From NCBI GenBank assembly GCA_910591455.2, contig OU342817.1, positions 20,338,890 through 20,402,889 on the forward strand: 64,000 bases of DNA, given 5' to 3'. Position numbers and translations under genes: made by a program. The notes under the pieces were generated by a model. It saw only the letters and a program-made list of their open reading frames with translations. It searched no databases and was not told the origin of the DNA. Positions 9,809 through 21,000 of the stretch are shown piece after piece; positions within the stretch are counted from its first letter, which is position 1; each line of letters begins with the position of its first letter. Source of the stretch: Pholis gunnellus (Eukaryota > Chordata > Actinopteri > Perciformes > Pholidae).

Positions 9809-11348
9809 TCAGGCACATGCCCGACATAAGTAGTCCTGATCAGCGGAGGGATGGCCTACGCGTCCCTGGTGAAACCACAGCGTGCAGGTGGTGCACTCAA
9901 TCTGAAAGGGAAAAATATTGCCATTAGTATTTTCTTACATTTTGTCTGGTTGAAATCACTCATCCAGATTAGGATGTAAAATTATGCTATTTTAACTTCA
10001 TTAAACAGTCATTCCTTATAATCCTGTGGCATTGTATGAATCTCAGATACTGTGTGTAAATCTTAGCAGTGGTCCTTTGTGTCCCTTCAGCTGCTCCAGT
10101 GTCCTCCGAAAGTGCAAAGACATGGAAGTTAGATGACTTAAACTATACATTTTCAGTCGCTGTGAGATTGTGAGTGTTCACCCGGTGACGTTAACGTAAG
10201 GTGCACCCCAGTCCTCCAGCCAAATGTTGTTGGTCAGGATATAAATTAATCTTCTTACCCACTCGTCAATCTCAGCCCCTGAGCTGAGCTCCCCACAAGC
10301 CCGACACAGTTGTGATAGGTCATCTGTAAAAATAATACAGCTATTAATGTCGGTTAATGCCCACACAGAAACTACATTTATGTATACCCGTTAGTCATGT
10401 ATACCTGAGTTATTCAGCAGAGTCACTGCCATGTCCAGCCTCAACTTCGCCACACCCTCACGGTCCACAGGGTACTGTATCATTTTCTTAAATAAAATCT
10501 GCTCTGCAAGCTAAAAAGTCCAGATAAATTTAGTCAAATTATTTTTTTCATAATGACAGATGGCCACAGAGATAATCACATTGTTACCTTGCACACAAAC
10601 ACGCCACATGAAGTGGCATCCACTTGAATTGGATGAACAATTGTGGAGCATGTCCATCTCCCAACTGCTGGACACTTCTGACGGACTAGTGCTCTACAAA
10701 GACATCACAGATTGATTACAGTTAGCCATTTCTACAAACATAATTCAGGATCAGATGAATGATGTTTGATAACAACAAAAAAGTACTTCTCAAGGACACC
10801 CGTCTAAACAGTAGTAACAAGGATTATTATTTAATTAGATGTGTTGCTCCTTAAAGATTAGGCTAAATGCAGGATTGTTTTTCACACATTCAAGCTGATA
10901 TTTCACTTAACTTGTGACATCTTTGCACTTCTTCACCTGTTCTTCAGTGGCTCCAAATGGGTCGAGGTATAACGACCGCATCTCCTTAAGATACATGACC
11001 TATAGAAATGCAAATACCAATTACAGCTAAGCAGTCATACATCACATGACTGAGCCTAGATCTGAACATTGAAGATTACTTACAATGAGTGTCCAGTGTC
11101 CTGCGTTACAGACCACTCCAGCTGCCACATCATGTTTTAAGAGGTCCAACTGAAACAAATTAAAATAAATGCAAAACACACACTGTTTGCATTTCTTTCA
11201 TATATACACACGTGTCCTCATTTATTGTTCTACTCACCCTTCTTAAACCACCTATGTGGGTTCCCTGCCAGAGTGCCGTCATCATATAGGTATCCAAAAT
11301 GGTAGCATTGGCTTTTTTTCCCACCATTGTTATGTATGCATTCATGAT
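9809..11348 (-). CDS. Ulp1/C48 cysteine protease + PHD finger half of the Ginger1-like gene (open)
   Basis: Seven exons from 11,348 to the TGA at 9,809-9,811 splice in one frame without a stop. Ulp1 catalytic residues are all present: His in GHWTLI (exon 11,084-11,149), Asp in YLDPFG (10,912-10,999), the oxyanion Gln and nucleophile Cys in PIQVDATSCGVF (10,588-10,691). One acceptor choice matters: the frame holds only if exon 10,588-10,691 begins after GTAGAG. The C-terminal PHD finger has CRACG, ECTTC, WFH and a final CRAC, but the Cys expected three residues after the His reads Arg. Ulp1 proteases cut SUMO-type conjugates; the role inside Ginger elements is not established. Clean in contrast to the upstream half. 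No independent promoter was recognised. Confidence 0.7.
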
Positions 11349-11424
11349 CTATGAGTAAAACAGTAAGTTGTCATCTATGTCAAAGTAAAATATCAGTCAA
11401 ATATGTTTTTTTCTTTTTAAGTAC

Positions 11425-13692
11425 CTCTCCCTGTTTTCCTGGGGCCAAGACCATCTGAAAAAAATCTTATAAGGCCCAATCCTTGACCACAGTGTCTCCC
11501 CTCTCCTTCCTGTCCATACATCTTGGATTACTGTAAACATAGCAGTTATTTGAGAAATTCATAATTTGGGATTGGATTTTGTATCAGTTTACTTACAAGT
11601 TTCAACGTTTGTTGGCCCTTGGCTGGAAGTTCACAACCAGTCGGTGGTGGTGTTGATGTGGATGTTTGTGTGTATGAGTGCCCGTGTCTGTTGTGGACCA
11701 GCCAGAGGAGCAGGATCCAACACTTGTTTCAGTTTACTTGGGATCCTTTCCTCTGGCTGGAAATAGTGAGTCATGTGGTCTATATTTATTTTTGTTGCTC
11801 TTTTGCCCTTTTCTGTGGAAAGAACGGCACTTTTCCCTTCCAGTTCGACTATTTTGTATGGACCCAACATGTCTGCCGCCATTTTCCCCCCTTTTCTTTG
11901 CTCCTGTCGAATATTTTTTAACAGAACCAGATCCCCCACTTTAAAATTGTCCTCCTGGCCGATTTCTCTCTTTCTTTTACGGACCCTTTCCTGGCCTTTT
12001 TTTATATTTTCTTGGACCTCACTAAAAGTCTCTTTTTGTTTTTTTAGTCCTTGACTTAGGTCCTCTTATGCCACCAGGCTGCAGACTTTATCCTCAGTTA
12101 CCTGCCACAAATCAGTTACAATGTTGAGGAAATAGATGATCCAAAGTCAAGGTTTTAAAAAAAAAAAGGATGATAACATTAGAGAATCTTACGTCATACT
12201 CCTTTGGCACCTCTGAAGGGTACCGCGCCTCCCTCCCAAACATAAGGGGGACTATACTTGGTTGTCAATTGTTTATTGGTGCGGAGGGCAAACATTGTGG
12301 ACTGGAGGACTCTGTCCCATCTTGTCGGATTATCGACCACCAGTTTGTTCAGGGACCTAAAAATGCAGACATCAAACAGGCATTTGGTATGATAAAGCAA
12401 CCTATTTTCATAAAGTATATCACTACTGATTACCTGTTCAGAACAAAATCAGGTAATCAGTTAGTTATTCTATGAAGAGCTCAAATTCAATGAACTTTTG
12501 AAATGCAAATATACCTCTGTATTGTGCCATTTAATTTTTCCACAAGGCCATTGGTCTGTGGATGGTACGGCGAGCACAGGCTTCTCTCGATACCCAGCTT
12601 CTCACACAGGTTATAGTTCACCTTAAAATGAACATTTGGTTAATGTGAAATAAGCATGCACAGCAGTAAGCCTACATATTGGGGATTCATAATACATCAT
12701 CAGTATACCTTATTGCGGAACTCTGAGCCCTGGTCTGTTAGCAGTCTTTTAGGCGCACCAAATTTGTAAAAGAAATCAAGAATACAACTGATCACCTCAT
12801 CTGCTGTTTTGCTTTTTAGTGGGTAGGCCTCTGCCCATTTGGTGAAATAGTCAACCATCACACATATGTACTGATTTCCACCATCTGTTACCGTGAGTTT
12901 TACCACTAGGTCCATACCTACCAGCTCAAGAGGCTCTGTTACCTGGGAGAAGAACGAAAAGACTACCATTAAAAGATGATTCTGGTGTTTGAAAGATGAA
13001 TATATAAGTTTCTTTTACCTCTATTGGAGTGAACTCCAGCTTTTCTTTGATATTGGCCCTCTTGGCCTGGCACTGTGGACACTGAGCAATCTAAACAGAC
13101 CAACTTCATTTCAAACGTATGCTGAATGTTATATTGACAATTCATAGTAAGATTTGCTGCATACCAAATCAGCTCTTTTTTTAAATATACAGATTACACT
13201 CAACTGTGCTGTACTTTTGAACCTCAATGTGTTTTTCAAGATTCAAACATTTTTTTAAAGACACCAACTTACCCACTTGCGAATGTCCTCCTCCATGCGA
13301 GGCCAATAATATCGCAATATAATGGCACTGTGGGTTTTTTCTACTCCACAGTGACCACCAATATCTCTGCAATGGAACTCCTCAAACACACGGTTGGCTT
13401 CCTCTGCAGTTGAAACAACTTTTGCCATGTGCCTTGCTCAGTTTCTTTTCCGCCTGCAGATGTAGTACAGGTCCCCATCTGGTGTTTAAATGTCATAGTA
13501 TTAGTAATTGGGAGTTTCGCCATATCAGATGATCATTTTGTTGTAAAGTCCATGTGGCATGCATCCTTACCCTTTATCCTGAAGGTGCTGGCTCTCCTTT
13601 TGATTGACATACTTCTCCTTGTTGGTTGACCCCTCAGGGAACCGGTTGTGGACTTTCAAATCCAGTATTTGTTTGATAATTGTAGGATCCAT
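11425..13692 (-). pseudogene. Integrase half of the Ginger1-like gene (broken)
   Basis: Exon 1 starts at 13,692 (MDPTIIKQILDLKVHNRFPEG). Exon 2 has the H2C2 finger start (FEEFH, GGHCGVEKTHSAIILRYYWP) and exon 3 its CPQCQ pair. Exon 4 holds the first two catalytic Asp (VGMDL, LLTDQGSEF). Exon 5 holds the Glu (YHPQTNGLVEKLNG). Exon 7 has the GPY motif (MLGPYKIVELEGKSAVL). Damage seen: a one-base mismatch at the exon 1/2 junction, TGA at 13,438-13,440, a frame slip near 12,240 (the other frame reads FGREARYPSEVPKEYD), TAA at 12,066-12,068, TGA at 11,631-11,633, and a slip inside exon 8. All DDE residues remain visible, but no intact product is possible. Confidence 0.75.
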
Positions 13693-13715
13693 TTAAAAAA
13701 TGTCACCTACACCAA

Positions 13716-13795
13716 ATACTACTATCCTACTATCCTACAATACTACAATACTACTATCCTACTTTACTACTATCCTACTATACTATACGCTGTCG
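13716..13795. repeat. Short tandem repeat (TACTATCC-like units)
   Basis: About 80 bp of imperfect TACTA/TATCC units in the presumed 5' leader of the Ginger-like gene. Confidence 0.7.
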
Positions 13796-13849
13796 CTTCT
13801 CTTAATTCACTCCTCACAAACCCACAAACTTTTGCCATGTAACACCACC

Positions 13850-13857
13850 TTATATAC
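13850..13857 (-). promoter_or_regulatory. Possible TATA box (TATATAAG) of the Ginger-like gene
   Basis: Minus-strand TATATAAG about 160 bp before the ATG at 13,692. The stretch between is dominated by TACTATCC-type short tandem repeats (about 13,716-13,795). It is only a sequence match. Confidence 0.3.
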
Positions 13858-14216
13858 CATGCCTAATCAGTTGTCTACACCTGCTGCAGGTAGTTAAGAC
13901 ATGAATGCCTCTTGATCACCAAACGAGAGTAATAGCCATGTGTAATCTATATAATAATAACAAAACATTAATTTGGGTGGCACTTTTCAAGCTGGGAGCA
14001 CAACGTGCTTTCCATAGACAGCAGATCATTACCAATACAAAATAACAATAAATAAAAACAGCAAAATGAAAGCACACAATGAAAAGACCGTATAAAATGC
14101 ATTTACAGATGAATCATGCCAAAGCATGTAAGGTAGGACAGGTGAAACTATTAAAATAAACTTTGAATCAAGTGATTGTGCAACAGAGCTATATTTAAAA
14201 TACATGAATACATACA

Positions 14217-14336
14217 TTTTACAAAGTTTCTACTTTGCACTGTGTTGATTGTTAAATGTTATGCACCTCCCGTCATGTCAAATTCCTTGTATGTTCAACA
14301 TAACAAGGCAATAAATGGTTCTGATTCTGACACAGA
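14217..14336 (+). mobile_element. 3' tail of an L2/Rex-type LINE
   Basis: The sequence 'ttgcactgtgttgattg', then 'aaatgttatgcacctcccg' and 'caataaatggttctgattct' closely matches the 3' tail of the LINE at 15,303-16,985 (about 16,850-16,985). This is a second, severely 5'-truncated copy of the same family. It is followed by a GAAA microsatellite at 14,337-14,398. Confidence 0.75.
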
Positions 14337-14347
14337 AAGAAAGAGAG

Positions 14348-14398
<51 letters not shown>
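14337..14398. repeat. (GAAA)n microsatellite
   Basis: About 60 bp of AAAGAAAG units directly after the LINE tail, perhaps grown from its A-rich end. Confidence 0.9.
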
Positions 14399-14469
14399 CA
14401 ATTGTTAAGCGAAAAGCCCAGTAAGCAAAAATGTTTCGTAACGGTTAATGTGTGCTAAATAGTGTAGCA

Positions 14470-14794
14470 TACAGTGCCTTGCAAAAGTATTGACCCCCCT
14501 TGGCGTTTTTCCTATTTTGTTGCCTTACAACTTGGAATTAAAATTGATTTTTATTTGGATTTCATGTAATGGACATACACAAAATAGTCCATATTGGTAA
14601 AGTGAAATGAAAAAAATAACTTGTTTCAAAAACTTCTAAAAAATAAATAACGGAAAAGTGGTGCGTGCATATGTATTCACCCCCTTTGCTATTAAGCCTC
14701 TAAATAAGATCTGGTGCAACCAATTACCTTCAGAAGTCACGTATTTGGTTAAATAAAGTCCACCTGTGTGCAATCTAAGTGTCACATGATCTCA

Positions 14795-14795
<1 letters not shown>
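14470..14795 (+). mobile_element. Tc1/mariner-type terminal fragment
   Basis: Begins TA then CAGTGCCTTGCAAAAGTATT, a well-known teleost Tc1 terminus, and contains the usual non-coding subterminal stretch up to 'gtcacatgatctcagta'. No transposase frame is present; the right part is replaced by a TA microsatellite (about 14,797-14,831). Confidence 0.7.
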
Positions 14796-14847
<52 letters not shown>

Positions 14848-14848
14848 G

Positions 14849-15062
14849 GACTGTCTCAGAAAATTAGAATATTGTGATAAAGTTCTTTATTTTCTGTAAT
14901 GCAATTAAAAAAACAAAAATGTCATGCATTCTGGATTCATTACAAATCAACTGAAATATTGCAAGCCTTTTATTCTTTTAATATTGCTGATTATGGCTTA
15001 CAGCTTAAGAAAACTCAAAAATCCTATCTCTAAATATTAGAATATCATGAAAAAGTATACTA
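14849..15062. mobile_element. Non-autonomous DNA transposon fragment (GACTGTCTCAGAAAATTAGAA family)
   Basis: Starts with GACTGTCTCAGAAAATTAGA and includes 'taaatattagaatatcatgaaaaagta', a motif pair I associate with a widespread non-coding teleost Tc1/mariner-like repeat. It contains no coding capacity. Confidence 0.5.
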
Positions 15063-15302
15063 GTAGGGTATTCAACTAATCACTTGAATCGTCTAATTAA
15101 CTCGAAACACTCGAAACACTCGAAATCGTCTAATTAACTCGAAACACACAAAGTGAAGCAAACCCCAGTTATCGGTGTTTATGTAAAAGAAAAAATGCCA
15201 AATTTTCATTTTCTAACTAGGATTTGCAGCTGTTCCATTGTAATTTTATACATTATATAACTATATGTTTCACTTTTTTTATCACTCATATTGTACAATC
15301 TA

Positions 15303-16985
15303 TCATAACAGCTGTTTGGCATCATTTTGACCCATTTTGACCTCTCTGGGGGTCATCATATCTCTCCTCCATGCATTTTCTCCGGTGTTTACAGACATCT
15401 TCAACACCTCCCTGGAGACATGCCACGTACCAGCCTGCTTCAAGGTCTCCACCATCATCCCTGTCCCCAAAACACCTAGGATCACGGGACTTAATGACTA
15501 CAGGCCCGTCGCCCTGACCTCTGTGGTCATGAAGTCTTTCGAACGCCTGGTCCTGTCCCACCTTAAAACCCTCACCGACCCACTCCTGGACCCCCTGCAG
15601 TTCACCTACAGAGCCAACAGGTCTGTAGACGACGCAGTCAACTTGGCCCTTCACCTCATCCTACAGCATCTGGACTCCCCAGGAACCTACGCCAGGATCC
15701 TGTTTGTAGACTTCAGCTCTGCTTTCAACACCATCATCCCGTCTCTGCTGCATAGCAAGCTCTCCCAGCTGCACCTGCCAGACTCCACCTGCAAGTGGAT
15801 CACAGACTTCCTGTCTGACAGGAAGCAGCACGTCAAGCTGGGAAAACACGTCTCAGCCTCCCGGACTATCAGCACCGGTTCCCCCCAAGGCTGCGTTCTT
15901 TCCCCTCTGCTCTTCTCCCTGTATACCAACAGCTGCACCTCCAGTCACCAGTCCGTCAAGCTCCTTAAGTTTGCAGATGACACCACCCTCATTGGACTCA
16001 TCTCTGGCGGAGATGAGTCTGCCTAGAGGTGGGAGATTGACCATCTGGTGACTTGGTGCGGCCTGAACAACTTAGAGCTCAACGCTCTAAAGACAGTGGA
16101 GATGGTTGTGGATTTCAGGAAGAACGCAGCCCCACCTGCCCCTATCACTGTGTGTGACTCCCCCGTCGACTCTGTGGAGTCCTTCCGCTTCCTGGGCTCC
16201 ATCATAACCCAGGACCTCAAGTGGGAGCTGAACATCAGCTCCATCACCAAGAAGGCTCAGCAGAGGATGTACTTCCTGAGGCAGCTGAAGAAATTCAACC
16301 TGCCTAAGACGATGATGGTGCACTTCTACACAGCAATCATCGAGTCCATCCTCTGCTCCTCCATCACGGTCTGGTACGCTGCAGCCACAGCCAAGGACAA
16401 GGGCAGGCTGCAGCGCATCATTCGCTCTGCTGAGAGGGTGGTTGGCTGCAATCTGCCATCCCTCCAGGTCTTGTTCGCTTCAAGGACCCTTAAGCGAGCT
16501 AGGAAGATTGTAGCCGACCCCTCTCACCCTGGACACAAACTGTTCATGCCCCTTCCATCTGGCAGGAGGCTGAGGTCCATCAGGACCAAGACCTCACGCC
16601 ATATGAACAGCTTCTTCCCGTCTGCAGTCGGGCTCATTAACAGAGCCCGGGTCCCCCACTGACTCTGTCAACCCCAGGACAAGTCCTTCTGGTCACTCCC
16701 CTGCACATCTATTTAAACTTCACATCTATTTAAACACACTCGACACTTTTAACATTTCACTTACACTCACTTGTCTTACAGTCCTGTATCTGTTTTGTTT
16801 TGTTGCGCACTTTATTTTATATATTATATTTAATTGTAAATGTCAAAAACTTGCACTGTGTTGACTGTTGTTGTTTTAATGTTTTGTTTATTGTTAAATG
16901 TTACGCACCACCCGCCACGTCAAATTCCTTGTTGGTGCAAACTTCCTTGGCAATAAACGGTTCTGACTGACTGATCTGATTCAGA
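15303..16985 (+). mobile_element. 5'-truncated L2/Rex-type LINE with reverse transcriptase
   Basis: From about 15,337 a plus-strand frame gives the reverse transcriptase: PVFTDIFNTSLETCHVPACF, DYRPVALTSVVMKSFERLV, motif A ILFVDFSSAFNTI, motif B STGSPQGCVLSPLLFSLYTN, motif C KFADDTTLIGLI. A TAG at 16,024-16,026 interrupts it; the same frame then continues through LNNLELNALKTVEMVVDF and the C-terminal FFPSAVGLINRARVPH to a stop at 16,660-16,662. The 3' UTR ends in 'caataaacggttctgactga'. The endonuclease domain and start are missing. The RT aspartates are intact, but the stop makes it non-autonomous. Confidence 0.85.
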
Positions 16986-18040
16986 TTTTCCTTGTCTCTG
17001 TCTGTGTCTATGAAACGCTTGCTCAGTCTATGGTGGGCGCATCTTATCATGTGACCCCTCGTTACAACCGGGTGCCTTGACAGAATTTTCAGCCACTAAA
17101 ACTCCAAAACCGTGCCGCGATCAGCCCCCAGGCCCCTGTATGATACGCCGGCAGCATATTGACCTCCATTTTGGCTCAGATGTACGGAGAATCGCCATTT
17201 TAAGTTTCAGACGTGCTCAGTGACTTAGCGAACACATTTGTCATAAGGAATAATTTGGGATTCCTCCGTTTTCGCCCTGAAAACCGACTCATGGTGTGAT
17301 ACGGTTCTAATGTTTGGCAGTGTTGGAGTTGTGCTTTCTGTGGCTTGTTGGCTGTAACTTTTGAACGCTTTCACGGAGAGAAATTTGGATGTTATCGCTG
17401 AAATCTGTGGGAAGTGCTCGTGCTGTTTGCTGTGTCATTTGCTGGGGGAGATGCAATGGCCCCCATATTTGAAGCATTTTCTGAGTAGTTTGCAGTGTGT
17501 AAAATGTTTTACATGCTTAAATTAAGGAGTTTTTATATATATATGTATAATTATTATTATTTTTTATTTCTATATGAACTTTGATTTCTACGACGCTCTC
17601 TAAATATCTCGCTCACAACCCCACATGGGGCTCGCTCGGGTCCAAGAGGTTCTAAATGTGAAAGAAAATGATTAATTCTCGTGGTTATGTGTGGTGGGTT
17701 TACCAGAGTTTAGCCTTACAGGCAGCTGCTGCCACACTCCCTGCTCTACAATGCGAACGGTTGATTTGTAGATGCACAAGTGTTGTAGTAAAGCATGGTT
17801 CACATTAAGGTTATTACCTAATGCCAACTGTTTAACCAGAGGCAATATTTGTACGCTGCTCGCATATAAACGCTGCCTGATAGTCTGTACTGTGGGAATA
17901 CAAACCAGGGCTGTTCCCCATGTTTGTAGTCCACTCCTGCTGTTGTGACAGTGGTGCTAGCGATTAGCACGATCGTGATTTGAAGGGTCTATTAAATGTA
18001 ACATTAAGTTCATTCAAAACTCAGACTACATTTGGAGAAG
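16986..18040. other. Flank upstream of kifap3, no gene seen
   Basis: About 1 kb with no convincing coding frame. 17,050-17,650 looks like old repeat-derived sequence. The part nearest 18,041 should include the kifap3 promoter and 5' UTR; I see no TATA box and no strong CpG island. Confidence 0.4.
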
Positions 18041-21000
18041 ATGCAGGATGACGCGCGCTACCTCAAACGGTGAGAGCAAACAAAGCTAACATGATTGTAA
18101 CGTTCAAGTTATTTCAAGATGTTTTTGGTAAACGGTAACGATGACTGACCTGACTACAATACCGCTTGTATGTTTAATTATATTAAGATATGGCAGCACA
18201 GTGTGTCAGCTCTAATTCTAGTGTAATAAGCACCCAGGTCCGATGAGACTAAGGAGTGTTTGCTAAGTATTGAGCCTCGATGGCTGCGGTTCATGGCACG
18301 GAGAGAAGCCACACCAATTGTCAAACTTTGGGCAATTTCATATTGACTTGCTCGCTGGGCAAAGCTATTATCAAGTGTACCATGTCTTAAGGGCATTTGT
18401 AAACTCCTATGACACATCAATCAATTCGGCATGGAATGTAATCCACAGATGAAATACACACGTGAACAAATCTTTGTCTCCCAAACCAACCGTTGGAGGA
18501 TAGCGGTAGCTCATAGCTAGCGTAGTTCATGTGTATCAGTAAAAGGAACTTACGAGGGGAATTTCAACAATACCGAATCGACCACAAGACTTTACAAATC
18601 ATAAGGAACGTATTTAATTTGCCTACTGACCTATATTTTCGTCGGTAACCACAACGCCATTAAAGCGACAGCTTGTTAAGCGGGGTTTGGGGTGTGCCCA
18701 GGTGTCCCGGCCCCTCGATGAAGGGCCGGGACACCTGGGCACAGCTAACACAGCTAGCAAGCTAAAGTGAACCGGTGCCCGGTCAAACGCCTTGCTAATT
18801 AGCTGTCTAATGTCTAAGAGTTAACACGTGTGTGCTGAGCTAGTCTTCCTTATTATCCAGCCCTCTATTGAAACATGTTTATAAGAAGCCAGTGCTCTCC
18901 GTCTGGGCGTGTCTCCCCATATAGCGGTATTGTTTGGGTGGATGGTTAAAAATTAATGACGTTATCTCCATTTAACTTGTGCACTTGTCTTCTTCATATT
19001 TGCTTCATCAGCCTTTAAAGTCAGTTATCAACATGCAGTGAAAGATGTATGATATAAACCTCCGTTTTGGGGCAGTGTTATGTTCCATATGTGGAAAAGG
19101 AGACACATGTGTTGGCTGAGGTCTCGCTGAATGACCCCACTGATTAATTGCAGAATTCACTGATTTGAGACTTAAGTCCAATGCGAGGGTTATGAAATAT
19201 GTATTTAAAATGAGTTCACTGGAGTCTTAGCCAGTTATGGGAAAACTTCAGTTTGAGGTCTTGTTTCCTGATGTGTCTGTACATTATCACCCACAGCAAA
19301 GTGACTGCGGGCAGCCTGGATGTCCATCCCACAGAGAAGGCCCTGGTGGTCCACTATGAAGTGGAGGCGTCCATACTGGGAGAGGGTGGAGGTCATATGC
19401 TGGGCGAACGGAAGGAGGGACAAAAAATGTGAGTGTACTTTATGAGAATTTTAAGAACTCCAATGATCTCTGTTTATTTCTCTCCATCACTTCTTCTTTC
19501 TTTAATTTCATTCTAATGGAATGATACAAGTTTGTCATTGAACTTTTTTCATGGTTACCATTTATTTTCTATTTGTATTATCTTCCTTCTTTCGCCATCC
19601 ACTCCAGACTCCATCGTTCTCTACCTCTTTTAATTCACATGTATTTGTTGTCATTGGAACTGGCTTAGGGAAGGTTTTATACAGGCAGGTTCAAATCCCC
19701 ACTGGGTTACTCTTACCTCTTAGGAGTAGCTTGCCATATCATTGTTATTTGCTTGGTATGCTTAAATGGTATGATCTAATTTTTCTTTGCAATGAAGGTT
19801 ACTAAGTTTTGAATTTCACATATTGCCTGCTTTAAGATAAATACATAAATGAAGTCGGCCAGTGTCAGATCAACCTTTTATTGATCTGTCACCATGCTCT
19901 TTGTCCTCTCTTTTTCCCTTCAGTATCCGAGTGAAGAGTCTTTCTCCGAGCACAGATGTGGGAGCCTTGGCCAAGAAAGTGGTGGAGGAGTGTAAACTCA
20001 TCCCTCCTTCCCGTTTGCCCCAGGTGGAGCAGCTCCTCTACTACTTGCAGAACAGGAAGTTGTCACCCGTGGAGGGCAAAAGTCAGTCATGTCACCATTT
20101 TTACCCCCTTGCTGTAGAGCCTAAAGCGCTTGTGGAACGAGGCTGTGTGCGTAACCCATCTTGTATGATTAACGTAAATGTGCTCTTTCTCTCAAAGTCA
20201 GTAGCTTACATGCAACTATCACAACAATAAATATGAATTCCCCCTTCCCTCTCACAGACCAACAGCTAGCCAGCTAGCTAGCCCTACCGCATCTACCGGC
20301 ATCAAAACTGAAAGGAAGTTGTAAAGTAGTAAAGCCCGCCTCTTGCTCGATTTGATTTGCTGCCTGGGCCACGTGTAACATTGATGAGCGGTGCGCCTCC
20401 GTGACTTGCACTGAAAAGTTACGATTATAAGATATGAACTTTTACCAGCATCTCAAAAACGCTCTAAAGGTGCAAAATGCTGTGAAAGAGAGGAGCACAC
20501 GTCAGGCCCGCCATACCACAGAACAAATGTTTTGCTGACAACGTGCCTCCGGCAACGCACTTCTGGCACCCTTTCACACGTAAAGCTTTACTTGGAGGCT
20601 GAAGAAACGTTGTTCAATTGATTGAATTCTTTTATACGTAACTCGAATTCCAGTCCGCTGATTCCTCATCGAATGCTACTCTTTCTATGGCCGACAAATC
20701 GCATCACAGCGTGGTTGTAAACGTTGCTCAACACCCACTTGTAAAGTAGATAATGTCATTAGTCTGTAAACATTCCAAAACCACGAAACGTGTAAGGACC
20801 GAGAATGATATGCCATGAATAGAAACCAGAGGAGTGTGACATCAGTGTTTACCAGTACATTAATCAGCCATGTAGATCTTGTAACGTGTACATAGTTGAA
20901 TAATTGATGATTGTACAGTGGTTATTGATGCAGTGAGGACATTTCCCCACTGGTTAATATATTCCGTAATGTTTCTATAATGTTGTCTGTCTGTGTCTTT

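Larger units (their letters stand above)
9720..13857 (-). mobile_element. Ginger1-like DNA transposon: gypsy-type integrase + Ulp1 protease + PHD finger, about 15 exons
   Basis: Minus-strand exons by splice sites and frame: 13,571-13,692 (ATG), 13,273-13,478, 13,019-13,090, 12,709-12,942, 12,515-12,621, 12,193-12,356, 11,597-12,101, 11,425-11,530, 11,238-11,348, 11,084-11,149, 10,912-10,999, 10,588-10,691, 10,405-10,510, 10,259-10,323 and 9,809-9,901. Domain order is N-terminal FPEG/K motif, H2C2 zinc finger, DDE integrase core, GPY motif, C48 protease, PHD. Published Ginger1 transposons carry a gypsy-like integrase with a GPY/F motif followed by an OTU or Ulp1 protease, which fits. No gag, reverse transcriptase or LTR was seen, which argues against a Ty3/gypsy retroelement. 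Terminal inverted repeats and the expected 4-bp target duplications were not found. It could instead be a captured or domesticated Ginger gene. Confidence 0.7.

Noticed and set aside
9720..13692. Ty3/gypsy retrotransposon instead of Ginger1
   Set aside because: No gag, protease/RT/RNase H or LTR; introns and the Ulp1-PHD extension fit Ginger1 better.
9714..13889. TGTCTT at both presumed ends of the Ginger-like locus as terminal inverted repeats
   Set aside because: Only six bases match and no CCGG/CCGT-type duplication flanks them; chance is likely.
15322..15654. 110-codon minus-strand frame
   Set aside because: Antisense shadow of the LINE reverse transcriptase.
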